Part shown: one piece after another, positions 46,130 to 55,690 of the stretch
How positions within the stretch are numbered: the stretch's first letter is position 1
How the letters are laid out: every line of letters begins with the position of its first letter
NCBI RefSeq assembly: GCF_014696315.1
Contig: NZ_JACJPX010000013.1
Span: forward strand, 1 to 64,000
Length of the DNA stretch: 64,000 bases
Direction of reading: 5' to 3'
From: Calothrix membranacea FACHB-236
GTDB lineage: Bacteria > Cyanobacteriota > Cyanobacteriia > Cyanobacteriales > Nostocaceae
Position numbers and translations under genes: made by a program
Notes under the pieces: generated by a model
Databases searched by the model: none
Told to the model about the DNA's origin: nothing
What the model saw: the letters and a program-made list of their open reading frames with translations, nothing else

Positions 46130-47629
46130 CTAATTTTTGGCTTGCACCAACTTTTCTCCACGTTGAAAAATTTCACGGGCATAGTCAGTCCATAGACCTT
46201 GTCCCCAATAACGAAAACAGCTAGTTTGCAGCAATAAGTTATGTAAGAGAAGATGACGATAATTCTCTTGTTTAGTCAGAGATTTTACTGATTGTGTTGC
46301 TAATAGTTCATTGACCTTTTCATGGAATGAACTACTTAATTTGTACATCGGAGATAAAACGTTTTCATATCCTTTTATCCAACTGATATGATTTGTCCAT
46401 GATGCTCCATCGAGATGAAAATTTGGGTTAGTTTGCTTTAATTCTAAAATGGCATTCTCTACAGCTTCGGGTTGAAAATTATCTGGCGAAACTCGTTCCC
46501 AAATATAATGTTGTCCCACTGGTTGACAAGTTGGATAGTCTTCTGGTCGACATCCAGCAGCCTCAATTAATTCTAAATATTCTGTGCCACACATCCCCAC
46601 TGTGCCTGTTTTCCCTGCACCATGATTGATCATATCCCACCAAGCTTGGTTGAAGGCGCTGGGAAATTCATTCATCATCACACCACCATTTTCACCATCT
46701 CCAATTTGGCTAACGATGGGTGGTATTAAGACATTCCCTAATTGTTGTTTAGATAAAGTTTTGGCTTCATAGTAAGGTTGCATTTGACCTACTAATTTCG
46801 TATCCGAACCTTGGGTTTTAATTAAAGCAGTAATACTAATTGTTTCGCCTTGGGAATTGCGAGCAATAAGACGATGTGGTAAATGTTTGTGGATGAGAGA
46901 TTGACCGTTAATTGTTTCTACACTGTGTTCTTGAACAAGTAACCAACGATAACCACATTCTTTAAGTGCTTTGACAAAAGCAAAGAAAGTATCAGGATGA
47001 TTTGGCAGATGCATTTCTGGCGGAGAAAATCCTTTAACTCGTCCTAGTGCTTCCCAACCAAAAATTGCAGCAAAATGCTGTTGCCATGCCAACATCTGCA
47101 ATTTAATATCTGCTATGGGCGTGGAAGGAATCACCGCATGACTCCACATCGTACCTAACCACTCTACATAGGGTTGATAAGTGCGATCGCAGGTTATACG
47201 CTTGAGGTTGTCAAGAATATCGCTGCGTCCCATTTGCCTCAGTCCCCACAAAAGATTACCAGAGTAATCCAACATCACGCGGGGATTGCAACCTTGGCTG
47301 ACGAGTTCGGGAATAAAATCTCCCATGCGGCTGTAACAATAGGCAAAAGGCCCGGCATTATGATTATCTCCTTCGCCAGGATGTTCAAACATATATTGCA
47401 GATTACTGATCAGTCCGCCATCATAGCCAGCCGGGATAGTTGGCTGGTGCATATGTAAGGCGATCGCAAATCCGGCGTTAATATCTTCTAAACGGAGATT
47501 CGTTGTGGGTAAGAAAACAGGTGCATCATGGTTCACTACTGAGAGAACTTCTGTTTCCCAACCACAAATATTTGGTAAACCATCTATAATTTCGGGCAAA
47601 GCGGGGAGAGTCTCAGGCAAAGTCTGCAT
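46130..47629 (-). CDS. Glycoside hydrolase family 57 protein
   Basis: 499 residues. The GH57 start motif H59-M-H61-Q-P lies at the N-terminus, and the sequence has family blocks such as V-M-L-D-Y-S-G-N-L-L-W-G-L and S-P-P-E-M-H-L-P. Family members are alpha-amylases, 4-alpha-glucanotransferases and branching enzymes active on glycogen-like glucans. Which activity applies cannot be told. Cytoplasmic. No operon partner. Confidence 0.88.
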   Translation of the reverse strand: MQTLPETLPALPEIIDGLPNICGWETEVLSVVNHDAPVFLPTTNLRLEDINAGFAIALHMHQPTIPAGYDGGLISNLQYMFEHPGEGDNHNAGPFAYCYSRMGDFIPELVSQGCNPRVMLDYSGNLLWGLRQMGRSDILDNLKRITCDRTYQPYVEWLGTMWSHAVIPSTPIADIKLQMLAWQQHFAAIFGWEALGRVKGFSPPEMHLPNHPDTFFAFVKALKECGYRWLLVQEHSVETINGQSLIHKHLPHRLIARNSQGETISITALIKTQGSDTKLVGQMQPYYEAKTLSKQQLGNVLIPPIVSQIGDGENGGVMMNEFPSAFNQAWWDMINHGAGKTGTVGMCGTEYLELIEAAGCRPEDYPTCQPVGQHYIWERVSPDNFQPEAVENAILELKQTNPNFHLDGASWTNHISWIKGYENVLSPMYKLSSSFHEKVNELLATQSVKSLTKQENYRHLLLHNLLLQTSCFRYWGQGLWTDYAREIFQRGEKLVQAKN

Positions 47630-47931
47630 TTCTGGTTGCTCCGAAATAAGGTAATAGGTTGTGATGCTAAACTTGCATAATTACTGGTGAGGCGATCGCG
47701 AGTCAAGAGTCCAGAGTCAAAAGTCAAACTTACTCAACACTCAGTAATGTTTCCACTCAAGTATTAAACAAATTCGTAATTCGTAATTCGTAATTAGTTA
47801 GGTAGTTATTAAGCAAATTCACTCAGCACTTTCTGCGCTCAGGTATTAGCTTGCTTATTTGGAGCGTTGGAATTATATCTTGCCTGACTGGTTATTATTC
47901 CTATGCTCGGTATAACTATGAATATTTTGAA

Positions 47932-47995
47932 GCTCTGCCTCATGGGGTTGAGGCAGAGCGTCCTGTAGGGCGTTACCAGGTGGGGCCTGGTAACG
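47932..47995. repeat. Tandem perfect hairpins
   Basis: First hairpin: GCTCTGCCTCA (47932-47942) and TGAGGCAGAGC (47949-47959), loop 6. Second: CGTTACCAGG (47971-47980) and CCTGGTAACG (47986-47995), loop 5. They sit in the 408-bp gap between the GH57 start and the SDR stop, which also contains runs such as GTAATTCGTAATTCG and GAGTCAA repeats near 47700-47800. This double hairpin is typical of dispersed REP/MITE-like sequences in Nostocales. No gene seen in the gap. Confidence 0.7.
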
Positions 47996-48037
47996 AGGGG
48001 AACAGGGGGTAGAGATTTTTATTGTACCAAAAAATTT

Positions 48038-48868
48038 CTATTGTTCCAATGTACTGGGAATAAGTTTTCTAAGTTGTTTGTATGGCTGTTTGATTGTTGG
48101 TGCTGAGGGGGTAGTCACATTTAAAATTATCTCTAGCAACCAAGGTGCAAGGCGTTGACACCATACTGCTAGATGACTTTGCCATCCTACTAAGATTTCT
48201 GGTGCATCTCTTTGCAATCCTGCAACAAGCGTTTGTGCTACTTTTTGGGGAGTTGTGGGAATTACCCAGCGAAATAATTGAAAGTCCCGTACCATGTCTG
48301 TATCCGTGAGGGAAGGAAGTAACGCTTTTACCTGAATATTGTATGGCGCTAGTTCATGGCGCAAAGCTTGGGTAAATCCTAAGATGGCGAATTTGGTAGC
48401 CGAATAAGTCGCCATTGTGGGTGCAGCGATTTTACCCATCAAGCTGGATACATTCACAATTGTTCCTTGTCTTTGGCTAGCCATGCGTCGCGCCACAAGA
48501 CTAGTGAGGTTGTACATTCCCATTAAATTCACAGAGATTTCCTCTTGAACTTGGGGAAGTTTAGATTGCAAAAACGAATTTTGGTAGGCGACTCCGGCAC
48601 AATTCACTAGTAGATGTATGGGGCCATAATTACGCCAAAGTTGAGCAACAGCAATATTTACCTCTACTGTTTGCGTCAAATCGATTGCTAAAGTTGAAAC
48701 TTCTGTACCTAGCGCTGAGATTTCCTCTGCAACCTCAGCTAATTTTTGGCGATCGCGCGCTATGAGTATGACTCGCTTGATGCCTTGCTGTGCTAATTCT
48801 AGAGCGATCGCACGTCCAATACCACGGGAAGCCCCAGTAATTAAGGCAACCTTACCTTGAATCTTCAT
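48038..48868 (-). CDS. Short-chain dehydrogenase/reductase
   Basis: 276 residues. Cofactor motif T-G-A-S-R-G-I-G (11-18), N-A-G segment (N89-C-A-G92), and the catalytic Y155-x3-K159 with Ser142 nearby. Classical SDR acting on NAD(P)(H); the basic residues after strand 2 (A-R-D-R) suggest NADP. Substrate unknown. The C-terminal helical extension (about 240-276) is membrane-affine (LAPWLLEIILNV). Its product could be a lipid-modifying reductase. Confidence 0.85.
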   Translation of the reverse strand: MKIQGKVALITGASRGIGRAIALELAQQGIKRVILIARDRQKLAEVAEEISALGTEVSTLAIDLTQTVEVNIAVAQLWRNYGPIHLLVNCAGVAYQNSFLQSKLPQVQEEISVNLMGMYNLTSLVARRMASQRQGTIVNVSSLMGKIAAPTMATYSATKFAILGFTQALRHELAPYNIQVKALLPSLTDTDMVRDFQLFRWVIPTTPQKVAQTLVAGLQRDAPEILVGWQSHLAVWCQRLAPWLLEIILNVTTPSAPTIKQPYKQLRKLIPSTLEQ

Positions 48869-49433
48869 AAATTTTTACCTCCAAAATGTCAGTCCTACTG
48901 CGTTATGTGTTGCATCCGCAGTGCAGACAAATTAGCAATTGTTATTGAAATCAAAACTAAGCCTGTAAGTAGGAGATATTTCTGAGTTAATCTACAACCC
49001 TTGATCGTCAGTCCCTAAACAACAGAAATTTCTCGCTTTGCATCAAATCATCAGCACTTCCTAATATTCTCTGCATGGATATAGCTCATAGGTTTTGACA
49101 TTTCCTCAATTTGAGTGTTCACCGGAGCGTTTCCATACACACGTTAACAACTAAATCAAGTTATAGCAACATTTTTTAATAAGTATTTCTTAATAGTTGT
49201 TTACAACAAGTATATATATGAGTAATTTTTTGGCAAATAAGTTTTTATAAATACTGCAGGTCTAATATAAAAATTTCTTGACAATCGGACTAATTTACCA
49301 AAATAAATTTAATAAAATCCGCAATATGGCTGAATTATGACAAAATTTGTCATCCCTAAGACAACAGAAATACATATAGTTGAGGAAACTAGATCGGATA
49401 AATTTCCGTCAATATACTGATTACATTTAGATT
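48869..49433. other. Intergenic region, no gene seen
   Basis: 565 bp between divergent genes (SDR and the membrane protein at 49434). AT-rich, with short A/T runs such as TATATATATG. I see no hairpin of note, no HIP1 and no open frame with a good start. It probably holds both promoters. Confidence 0.5.
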
Positions 49434-50012
49434 ATGAATACTCCTAGCCATGCGATTCTCAATCTGGTTGTTTTTAATCAACAAGTGCGAGATCAGGCAA
49501 GTCATGCAATATTTATTGGTGCAATCTTGCCCGATGTACCGATATTCTTGTTTTACTTTTTGATGAAATTTGTCTATCGTTTACCATCACGCGAAATTTG
49601 GTCAGAAGCTTACTACCAGCCAGTTTGGCAAGGCATAATCAGTACTTTTCACTCCATCCCTTTAGCATTAATTGGGCTAATAATTGCCCATTTTTTAAAT
49701 TGGAAACTTATAGAAGTTGGGTTTAGCAGTATGGTGCTGCACTCACTTTTAGATTTACCAGTTCACAACAATGATGCCCATCGGCACTTTTTCCCCTTTA
49801 GTAATTACCGTTTTATTAGTCCGATTTCCTATTGGGATCGCAAGCATTACGGAGGGATCATCGCTTTTATAGAGATTTCCTTAGTATTAGTAGCTAGTAT
49901 TTATTTGTTTCCCACAATGCGATCGCCCTTCAGCAAAGGACTACTAATAGTAATAAATCTATTTTATTGGGGCGCATATTTAAGGTTTTATCTCAAAGAC
50001 GCAATACCATAA
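49434..50012 (+). CDS. Membrane protein, metal-dependent hydrolase-like (YdjM-like)
   Basis: 192 residues with about four membrane helices. The start M-N-T-P-S-H-A-I-L-N, the G-A-I-L-P-D-V-P segment and the later H-S-L-L-D-L-P-V-H-N-N-D and D-A-H-R-H-F-F-P blocks match the membrane-bound metal-dependent hydrolase group (LexA-binding YdjM family). His and Asp residues could bind metal. Function unknown. It is preceded by a 565-bp gap and followed by low-complexity repeats and the convergent DUF1400 gene. Confidence 0.7.
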   Translation: MNTPSHAILNLVVFNQQVRDQASHAIFIGAILPDVPIFLFYFLMKFVYRLPSREIWSEAYYQPVWQGIISTFHSIPLALIGLIIAHFLNWKLIEVGFSSMVLHSLLDLPVHNNDAHRHFFPFSNYRFISPISYWDRKHYGGIIAFIEISLVLVASIYLFPTMRSPFSKGLLIVINLFYWGAYLRFYLKDAIP

Positions 50013-50096
50013 ATTGATTTTAGTGTTGGGTGTTTGGGGTTGAGTGTTTGGGGTTGGGTGTTTGGTGTTTGTTCAATTACCAATTCCTCATTCCCC

Positions 50097-50135
50097 ATTA
50101 CTCATTACTCATTACTCATTACTCATTACTCATTC
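50097..50135. repeat. Tandem 7-8-base repeat (ATTACTC)
   Basis: Five near-perfect units CATTACTC between the YdjM-like gene and the DUF1400 gene stop. Immediately before it there are GTGTTTGGGG repeats. Slippage-prone sequence, not CRISPR. Confidence 0.7.
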
Positions 50136-50145
50136 CCCATTCCCC

Positions 50146-51810
50146 TCATGGCGCAGCCGGAGTTGGCTGTGGTGCTGGTACTTTGGGTTGCGGATCTACG
50201 CCATTTAATGCTTGTTTTAACTGCTCTGTCGTTAAAGACTCGACAATACTGAGATTGAGAGGAGCTTGATTAATATATTGAGCATAACCAGGCTGTAGGT
50301 AGGGACGATATTCTGTACGGTTTAAAAGATGGGTGTCAAAGAAAGCGACGCTTAAAGCTCTTAAGTAGGAATAAGCAGGCGCACGGTTTGGCCCTAGTAA
50401 AGCTTCTGGTACAGGTAAAACATTATTTTCCGCCGTGGGTTCTGCGATCGCGCTAAAGTGGGTTGCGTTTTCAATGAGTACAAGATATTTGTTGGGGTTT
50501 GGAAGCCAAGTAAAGGGGTAAATCTGTTCAGATAGAGGGGGGGCAAAAATATCTTGGCTACCTGCGATTAACATTGTGGGTAATTTTATTTGATTTATGC
50601 CACTTTCGCCCAAAACAGAACTATCAATGGGATTAACCGCCATCACAGCTTTAATGCGATCATCTTGCAGCTGATAATCTTGGGCAGGTAACTCGTAGGC
50701 GCGACACTGCAAAAAGACTGAAACATTCAAGGTACGATTGGGCGCACAGTCGCGGCGCAGTTGTTCAAAGTTTAGCTTTCCTCCCCCTAAAGCTAAAACA
50801 GTGTAACCTCCAAAGGAATGGCCAATCGCCCCAATTTGTTGAAAATTGATTTTACCTTGGAGATTGCGATCGCTCTTGTCTCGCTGCTGGAGTTGATCGA
50901 GAACAAACTTGACATCTAAAGGACGATTAATAAATTCTTGTGCTTCTGGAGGCCCAGCCAAGCCAGAAAAGTATAGCTGAAAGCGTTCGGCATTACTACC
51001 AGGATGTTCTAAGACAGCTACCGCAAACCCATAAGATGCTAAATGTTCCGCTAGATAGACGAAAGCGTAGCGATCGGAAGCGACACCATGAGAAATTACA
51101 ATTAAAGGACTTGGTGCTGAGGCTTGCGGTAAATACAAATCTACAGGGAGATTGCGATTGCGTGCAGTATCGTTAAATTGGAAGCTGGTTTTCTGCCAAG
51201 GTAATTTTCCAGGCGATCGCAAATCTGGCAATTTAGCATAGTTAACTGTAGCATTATTAGTTTGGGCGATCGCCTGTTGTTTAATCAAAGCTACAATTTG
51301 ATCCTTGGCTTTCACCAAATCTGACAAGCTATTAACTATCTGTAGTCCCTCAGAGAAATTTAACCGCAAACTTTCACTTGGGTACTTACGCAGTAAGTTC
51401 ACAACCGTTAACCCTTGAGGATCGGCAGCAGATAAAATTAAAGCTGCACGAATAGCATAAAAACCATTCTGTCGCGAGTCTGTCTGTAACAATTCCCCCA
51501 ACCGTTTTAGTACTTCTTCACCAAGAGGCGAATAGGTAAACTGAGAAACCAAAACAGGCGTAATCTCAAATTTCTGTTGTAAAAGCTGCCTTAATTGAGC
51601 AAGTTGCTCTGGAGTAGCGCGGCTGGCATAAAATGATAATTCGCTGTCGATTTTGCCTTCTTTAGCAAATTTCTCTAAAGATTCAGCCGATAAAGAAAAT
51701 TCCCCAAATGGCGGGTAAAAAAAACTGATGCGCTCGGCTCCTAGTCCCGGCGTTGCGGTCAAAATTGTAGATAGTAGACCTAAGCTCAGATATTTTAGAA
51801 ATTTTTTCAT
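50146..51810 (-). CDS. DUF1400 + alpha/beta hydrolase, exported
   Basis: 554 residues from ATG 51810; the frame is open to a TTG at 51843. An N-terminal signal peptide of about 24 residues ends T-P-G-L-G-A-E. The DUF1400 domain (about 25-160) and an alpha/beta-hydrolase domain follow (about 200-520) with G-H-S332-F-G-G. It has a proline-rich tail (P-Q-P-K-V-P-A-P-Q-P-T-P). It probably hydrolyses a lipid or ester in the periplasm or outside. The C-terminus is low complexity. Confidence 0.85.
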   Translation of the reverse strand: MKKFLKYLSLGLLSTILTATPGLGAERISFFYPPFGEFSLSAESLEKFAKEGKIDSELSFYASRATPEQLAQLRQLLQQKFEITPVLVSQFTYSPLGEEVLKRLGELLQTDSRQNGFYAIRAALILSAADPQGLTVVNLLRKYPSESLRLNFSEGLQIVNSLSDLVKAKDQIVALIKQQAIAQTNNATVNYAKLPDLRSPGKLPWQKTSFQFNDTARNRNLPVDLYLPQASAPSPLIVISHGVASDRYAFVYLAEHLASYGFAVAVLEHPGSNAERFQLYFSGLAGPPEAQEFINRPLDVKFVLDQLQQRDKSDRNLQGKINFQQIGAIGHSFGGYTVLALGGGKLNFEQLRRDCAPNRTLNVSVFLQCRAYELPAQDYQLQDDRIKAVMAVNPIDSSVLGESGINQIKLPTMLIAGSQDIFAPPLSEQIYPFTWLPNPNKYLVLIENATHFSAIAEPTAENNVLPVPEALLGPNRAPAYSYLRALSVAFFDTHLLNRTEYRPYLQPGYAQYINQAPLNLSIVESLTTEQLKQALNGVDPQPKVPAPQPTPAAP

Positions 51811-52061
51811 AAGCAAAACCCGCTTTTTACCGCTTATATACAAATTTAGGCGGCGAAGAAAGCGGGGCGGGATTAATACCGCTTTCCTATTGATTTACTT
51901 TTAGATATACCAAATACCTCATTAATGCACATATATCCCAGAGGTTAGGCGTTAATACTTCTTTACTGTTGCTCTGCATCCCTATAGGCTGTATTAAGCC
52001 AAATTGTTTCACTTAAAGCTCTAATTAGCACGATAATTAATTTAGAGGTCAAAATTTTTAT

Positions 52062-52256
52062 ATGTCATCAACACCATGCTCTGGTTGTGTGGTTACTCTA
52101 ACTCAACAACAAGAGAAAAATATTTCTCACCAAAAGCATTGTCAAGATGAGCAGGTTAACTACTGCAATGTCCCTGTCAAAAATTGCACTGTGGTTGAAA
52201 ATGGTCGAGTAGTAGTTAAACCATTACAAACACCAGCTCTCAAAGAGATTGATTAG
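52062..52256 (+). CDS. Small Cys-rich hypothetical protein (64 aa)
   Basis: Five Cys residues (C-S-G-C at 6-9, C27, C35, C42) and several His suggest metal binding or disulfides. No recognisable family; a signal peptide is not seen. ATG 52062 with AGAGGT about 14 bases upstream. It sits between the DUF1400 and Kir genes, divergent from the former. It could be a small regulator or metallothionein-like; low certainty it is real. Confidence 0.45.
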   Translation: MSSTPCSGCVVTLTQQQEKNISHQKHCQDEQVNYCNVPVKNCTVVENGRVVVKPLQTPALKEID

Positions 52257-52317
52257 CTTTTAATGCATCGAAACTATACTTCAATAAATTAACAACTATT
52301 CTGGTTTTACTCAGAAC

Positions 52318-53253
52318 TCAGGACTCGTCATGGCTGATCTCATCTAAACTGACTACGTCGTGGAAATACTGGTAATCAATGTAGCGATGTCCATCTTCTG
52401 TCTCATGCATAATGTTGACAAACTGATAGTTCCACAGTAAGTCAGTGGCGCTATAAGTATGACGAGCATGAAGGACTTGAGCTACGGTTTCATCAATACC
52501 ACTGAGTGAGATCACAATAGAGCTATTTGTCTTGAGTAAAGATTCTGTAGTCATTCCATAGATCTGGCTAGACTCATCAATAATATGCATTGCTAACCAG
52601 CTTAATGTAAAGCTAGGTGATAGATTCCTCACTAGTTTGAGTTCGTGAATGCGTCGTATATAATGCCCCTCTGCGGTAACTTCGTCTCGCATCAGGTACA
52701 CCCGCATCTGTGCTTCCAAAATCAAGTTACGGCGCTTATTAGCAGTGCGAAACATCAGCGTCGGCTGTCCTTCATGGGGTGTAATCACTGCAACTCGGCT
52801 AAAAACAACACGTGCAGTAGGACGCGAGAAACGAGCAAAGGCCAATCCTGTCATCACTGCAATTCCCATCAAACCTACCATCGCTTCAATAGTCACAATG
52901 GTATTGGCATAAGGTGTTTTAGGATACATAGCACCATAGCCGATGGATGCCAGGGTTTGCACACTAAAAAAGAAGACATCTAAGAAAGAGCCGGGTCTAG
53001 CATTTTCTACACAATCTCCTCCAGCTAAGAAAGCTAAAGCAAACACGGCGTTAGTAGCTAAATACGCCACAGCAATCAGTAGGAAAAACCCAGGCCAGGA
53101 AATGGTTAACAGCAGATGGTAGGGGTCACGCCAGTAAGAATACCAAACACCCATCCCGACAATCTGGAATTGTCCATCCCTGATTTTAATGTGAACACGC
53201 GATCGCCTGTGTGTCCCTTGCTTGCGAAAAAGTTTCTTGAGTGGAAATCTCAT
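52318..53253 (-). CDS. Inward-rectifier potassium channel (KirBac-type)
   Basis: 311 residues. Two membrane helices (about 50-75 and 118-142) flank the pore helix and the selectivity filter T-L-A-S-I-G-Y-G (100-107), and the outer helix carries the G-x-x-G gating glycines. The cytoplasmic beta-rich Kir domain (about 150-300) is complete. This is a prokaryotic Kir channel for potassium across the inner membrane. It lies alone on the minus strand. Confidence 0.9.
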   Translation of the reverse strand: MRFPLKKLFRKQGTHRRSRVHIKIRDGQFQIVGMGVWYSYWRDPYHLLLTISWPGFFLLIAVAYLATNAVFALAFLAGGDCVENARPGSFLDVFFFSVQTLASIGYGAMYPKTPYANTIVTIEAMVGLMGIAVMTGLAFARFSRPTARVVFSRVAVITPHEGQPTLMFRTANKRRNLILEAQMRVYLMRDEVTAEGHYIRRIHELKLVRNLSPSFTLSWLAMHIIDESSQIYGMTTESLLKTNSSIVISLSGIDETVAQVLHARHTYSATDLLWNYQFVNIMHETEDGHRYIDYQYFHDVVSLDEISHDES

Positions 53254-53400
53254 TAGGAGTAGCCAAAATCACTGCTAATCAGTAGGATAACTAGTGCCGC
53301 TACACGGAATTTACATCTATCCAATGTGCAATTATCCTTATTAACCCACATTCTGCAGAGGAATGGGAAAATCATTTGATTTCCTGTAACCTATGTATAA

Positions 53401-53691
53401 CAAAGTTTTCACGACTTCAAACCCAGATGCGTTAAGTGCGATGGCCACCGTGAGCGATATAAAAATTGCTATAGTGTCAGCTTAAATACTTCTATCACAC
53501 CTTATACAGCAGACAAAGTCTCAAAATTGCTCAACGATTTTTATGCAATCAATGAAGACTTACTCGCCATCCGACAGGAGTATAAAATTTTTGCTAATTT
53601 TATAGCTATAGGAGTAGAAAAAATATCATTTTCTCTGCTATATCTAAGTGTGTGTGCGTTATTCATGCTGCTGAGCATAATATGCATTTGA
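53401..53691 (+). pseudogene. Open frame without start codon, possible gene remnant
   Basis: 96 codons run without stop from 53401 to TGA at 53689-53691. There is no ATG or GTG at the start; the only in-frame start codon near is TTG 53527, giving 54 residues. The C-terminal stretch (F-S-L-L-Y-L-S-V-C-A-L-F-M-L-L-S-I-I-C-I) is a good membrane helix and the middle is amphipathic. It may be a 5'-truncated gene or chance. The rest of the 528-bp gap (53254-53781) shows no other feature. Confidence 0.25.
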
Positions 53692-53781
53692 GTAATTTAA
53701 TTGATTACTCGACTTATGTAGAATAACGCGAAAGAAAATGCTAAGATTTAGGCGCAGTCGTTAATTATTACTTATTATTTT

Positions 53782-53976
53782 GTGGCAAGAGCGAGTACAG
53801 CGATAGGTGTTAGTCCAATCATTAAGGAGATTGTGCAAAAACAAGCACATTCGACACGGTTAACTTTGAAAGAGGTTATTCTCATGGGTATGATAGCAAT
53901 TGACAAAATGGATGAACAAAGCCGTCAAGAGCTAGCAGACGAAGTGCATAAAATGCAGGTTAATGGTGAAATCTAA
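53782..53976 (+). CDS. Small ORF, ribbon-helix-helix-like (64 aa)
   Basis: GTG start at 53782. The N-terminal I-G-V-S-P-I-I-K-E-I-V-Q-K-Q-A and later L-T-L-K-E-V-I-L-M-G-M-I-A-I-D resemble the strand-helix-helix of MetJ/Arc-type antitoxin repressors, without a clear family. The helical end is acidic. It lies beside the orphan DNA methyltransferase; no toxin partner is present. The reality of this gene is moderate. Confidence 0.45.
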   Translation: MARASTAIGVSPIIKEIVQKQAHSTRLTLKEVILMGMIAIDKMDEQSRQELADEVHKMQVNGEI

Positions 53977-54162
53977 ATTTACTGGTAGGAGTCAAAAGTT
54001 TACAATCTAAAGTAAAAATCTTACTTAAATAACTATTAAAACAGTTAGTGGGTTCAATGTTAGAATTGGCGATTTAGTTTTCACAAAAGCTTAGTAGTTA
54101 TTACAGTGAATAATTCAGTATTCTCCAGAAAAAACTGCTCACTGTTCCCTTTTTACTGATTG

Positions 54163-55065
54163 TTAACTAAACCGATAACGACTTCCAGTAACATAATCTT
54201 CATTAATTTCAAAAGCAATCCATTGACGTTGCAAATATTCCGCAACGAATCCCGTAGTGTTAGATCCAGCAAATGGATCTAATACTAGATCGCCTTCATC
54301 AGTCAAGAATTTAATAAAGAACTCTGCAAAGGCTTGAGGAAATCTGGCTGGATGAGGTTTAATACCTGCTTCTTTACAACGACGCAAATAAGCACTATTA
54401 GATTCTGTATTGGCAATTTCTAGCAGATTGGGTGGAATTGCGCCTTGATTATCTTTTTGGAATTTGTCAGAAATATCATGTCCGCTAGGACGTATTTTTG
54501 CTTTATAGCCATTCTTGAGTAATTGCTGCATACTCTGGCTATATGGTTTTAAAACTTTTCGATTATCTGCTTTAGGGTTTGGATTTTTGGATAACCACCA
54601 AACCACATTGACTGAATCTTTAACGCGGACTCTCCTAATTGTTACCCATTCAGCAGGGGTAGGTAATCTTGCCGGATTATAGTGGTAAAATTCTTGTGCA
54701 AGAAAAAAGCCGATTTCCTTACACAATATTACTAAAAGCTCATATTGATAGATACTCCGCACGGGATTTCCCGGAAGATAAGCGCCACCTAAATCTAATA
54801 CAAATGAGCCATTCTCAGCTAGTACTCTTTTAAATTCTGCAGCGAAGGGTAAAAACCATTCAATATATTTTTCTGAACTTTCATTACCGTATTCTTTTTT
54901 GCGTGTCAGCGCAAATGGTGGTGAAGTGAGAATTAAATTAATAGTGTTGTCATCAATGTATTTGATCAGTTCTAGACTGTCACCTAAATATAATGCTCCA
55001 TTATTTTGAGTATAATAAGGGTGAAAATTACTCGATTTCTGTGATTTTTTGGCTTTTGGTGTCAA
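54163..55065 (-). CDS. Orphan DNA methyltransferase (N4-cytosine / N6-adenine, beta class)
   Basis: 300 residues. Motif IV T-S-P-P-F (47-51) near the N-terminus and motif I D-P-F-A-G-S-N-T-T-G (263-272) at the C-terminus give the beta order. T-S-P-P-F is typical of N4-cytosine enzymes. No restriction endonuclease gene is adjacent, so it is an orphan. Starts at TTG 55065; an in-frame TAA lies just upstream so no longer start exists. Known cyanobacterial orphans of this type methylate GGCC (M.Ssp6803II/DmtB-like), and this is a possible homologue. Confidence 0.85.
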   Translation of the reverse strand: MTPKAKKSQKSSNFHPYYTQNNGALYLGDSLELIKYIDDNTINLILTSPPFALTRKKEYGNESSEKYIEWFLPFAAEFKRVLAENGSFVLDLGGAYLPGNPVRSIYQYELLVILCKEIGFFLAQEFYHYNPARLPTPAEWVTIRRVRVKDSVNVVWWLSKNPNPKADNRKVLKPYSQSMQQLLKNGYKAKIRPSGHDISDKFQKDNQGAIPPNLLEIANTESNSAYLRRCKEAGIKPHPARFPQAFAEFFIKFLTDEGDLVLDPFAGSNTTGFVAEYLQRQWIAFEINEDYVTGSRYRFS

Positions 55066-55157
55066 GAGTAGTTAATTTTTTGAACTTAGCTAGTTAAAGC
55101 AATAATAATTATCCTTATAAGGATAGGAATGAGTTTATCCTATCCAGAGCTAAAATC

Positions 55158-55598
55158 CTACCATTTTTTGTATGGGAGAAATTTTCCAGACATAATAATT
55201 TTCACGCGATCGCCTTTGGGATCTTCTTGTTTTTCAATATCCAAAGTAAAATCGATTGCGCTCATAATCCCATCGCCAAATTTTTCCTGAATTACATCTT
55301 TAATGGGAAAACCATACACCTGCATAATCTCGTAAAAGCGATAAATCAGGGGATCGGTTGGTACTATTGGGCCTAATCCTTTTACAGGGCATTCAGTTAG
55401 CTCTTTAATATATATAGGCCCTAACTCTAATGCCTCTACCAACAACTTCGCCTCTTCCTCAGAAGCGCTGGCTTGACGATAGAATACAGCAGCAATCCAG
55501 ACTTCATCTCGTCCCAGAATTTTTTCTAAATCAGCAAAGGTCAAACCTTTCTCTTTCTTAGCTTTGAATAGTGTTTGCGTAATTTCTGGGATAGACAT
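55158..55598 (-). CDS. cynS: Cyanase (cyanate hydratase)
   Basis: 146 residues from ATG 55598; the frame is open to a TTG at 55622, but the family begins M-S-I-P-E-I-T. Clear family blocks: [17 protein letters not shown], then [10 protein letters not shown] (catalytic Arg and Glu) and D-G-I-M-S-A-I-D-F (catalytic Ser). Converts cyanate with bicarbonate to ammonia and carbon dioxide in the cytoplasm, a nitrogen source and detoxification step. No CynA/B/D transporter beside it. Confidence 0.95.
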   Translation of the reverse strand: MSIPEITQTLFKAKKEKGLTFADLEKILGRDEVWIAAVFYRQASASEEEAKLLVEALELGPIYIKELTECPVKGLGPIVPTDPLIYRFYEIMQVYGFPIKDVIQEKFGDGIMSAIDFTLDIEKQEDPKGDRVKIIMSGKFLPYKKW

Positions 55599-55690
55599 CT
55601 GATAAATTTTCTCAGCGATCAATTTTATAAGAAGAAGATTTTATCATGATTATCAGAAATAGGCGATCATGCTCTTATTAATCTGATAAG

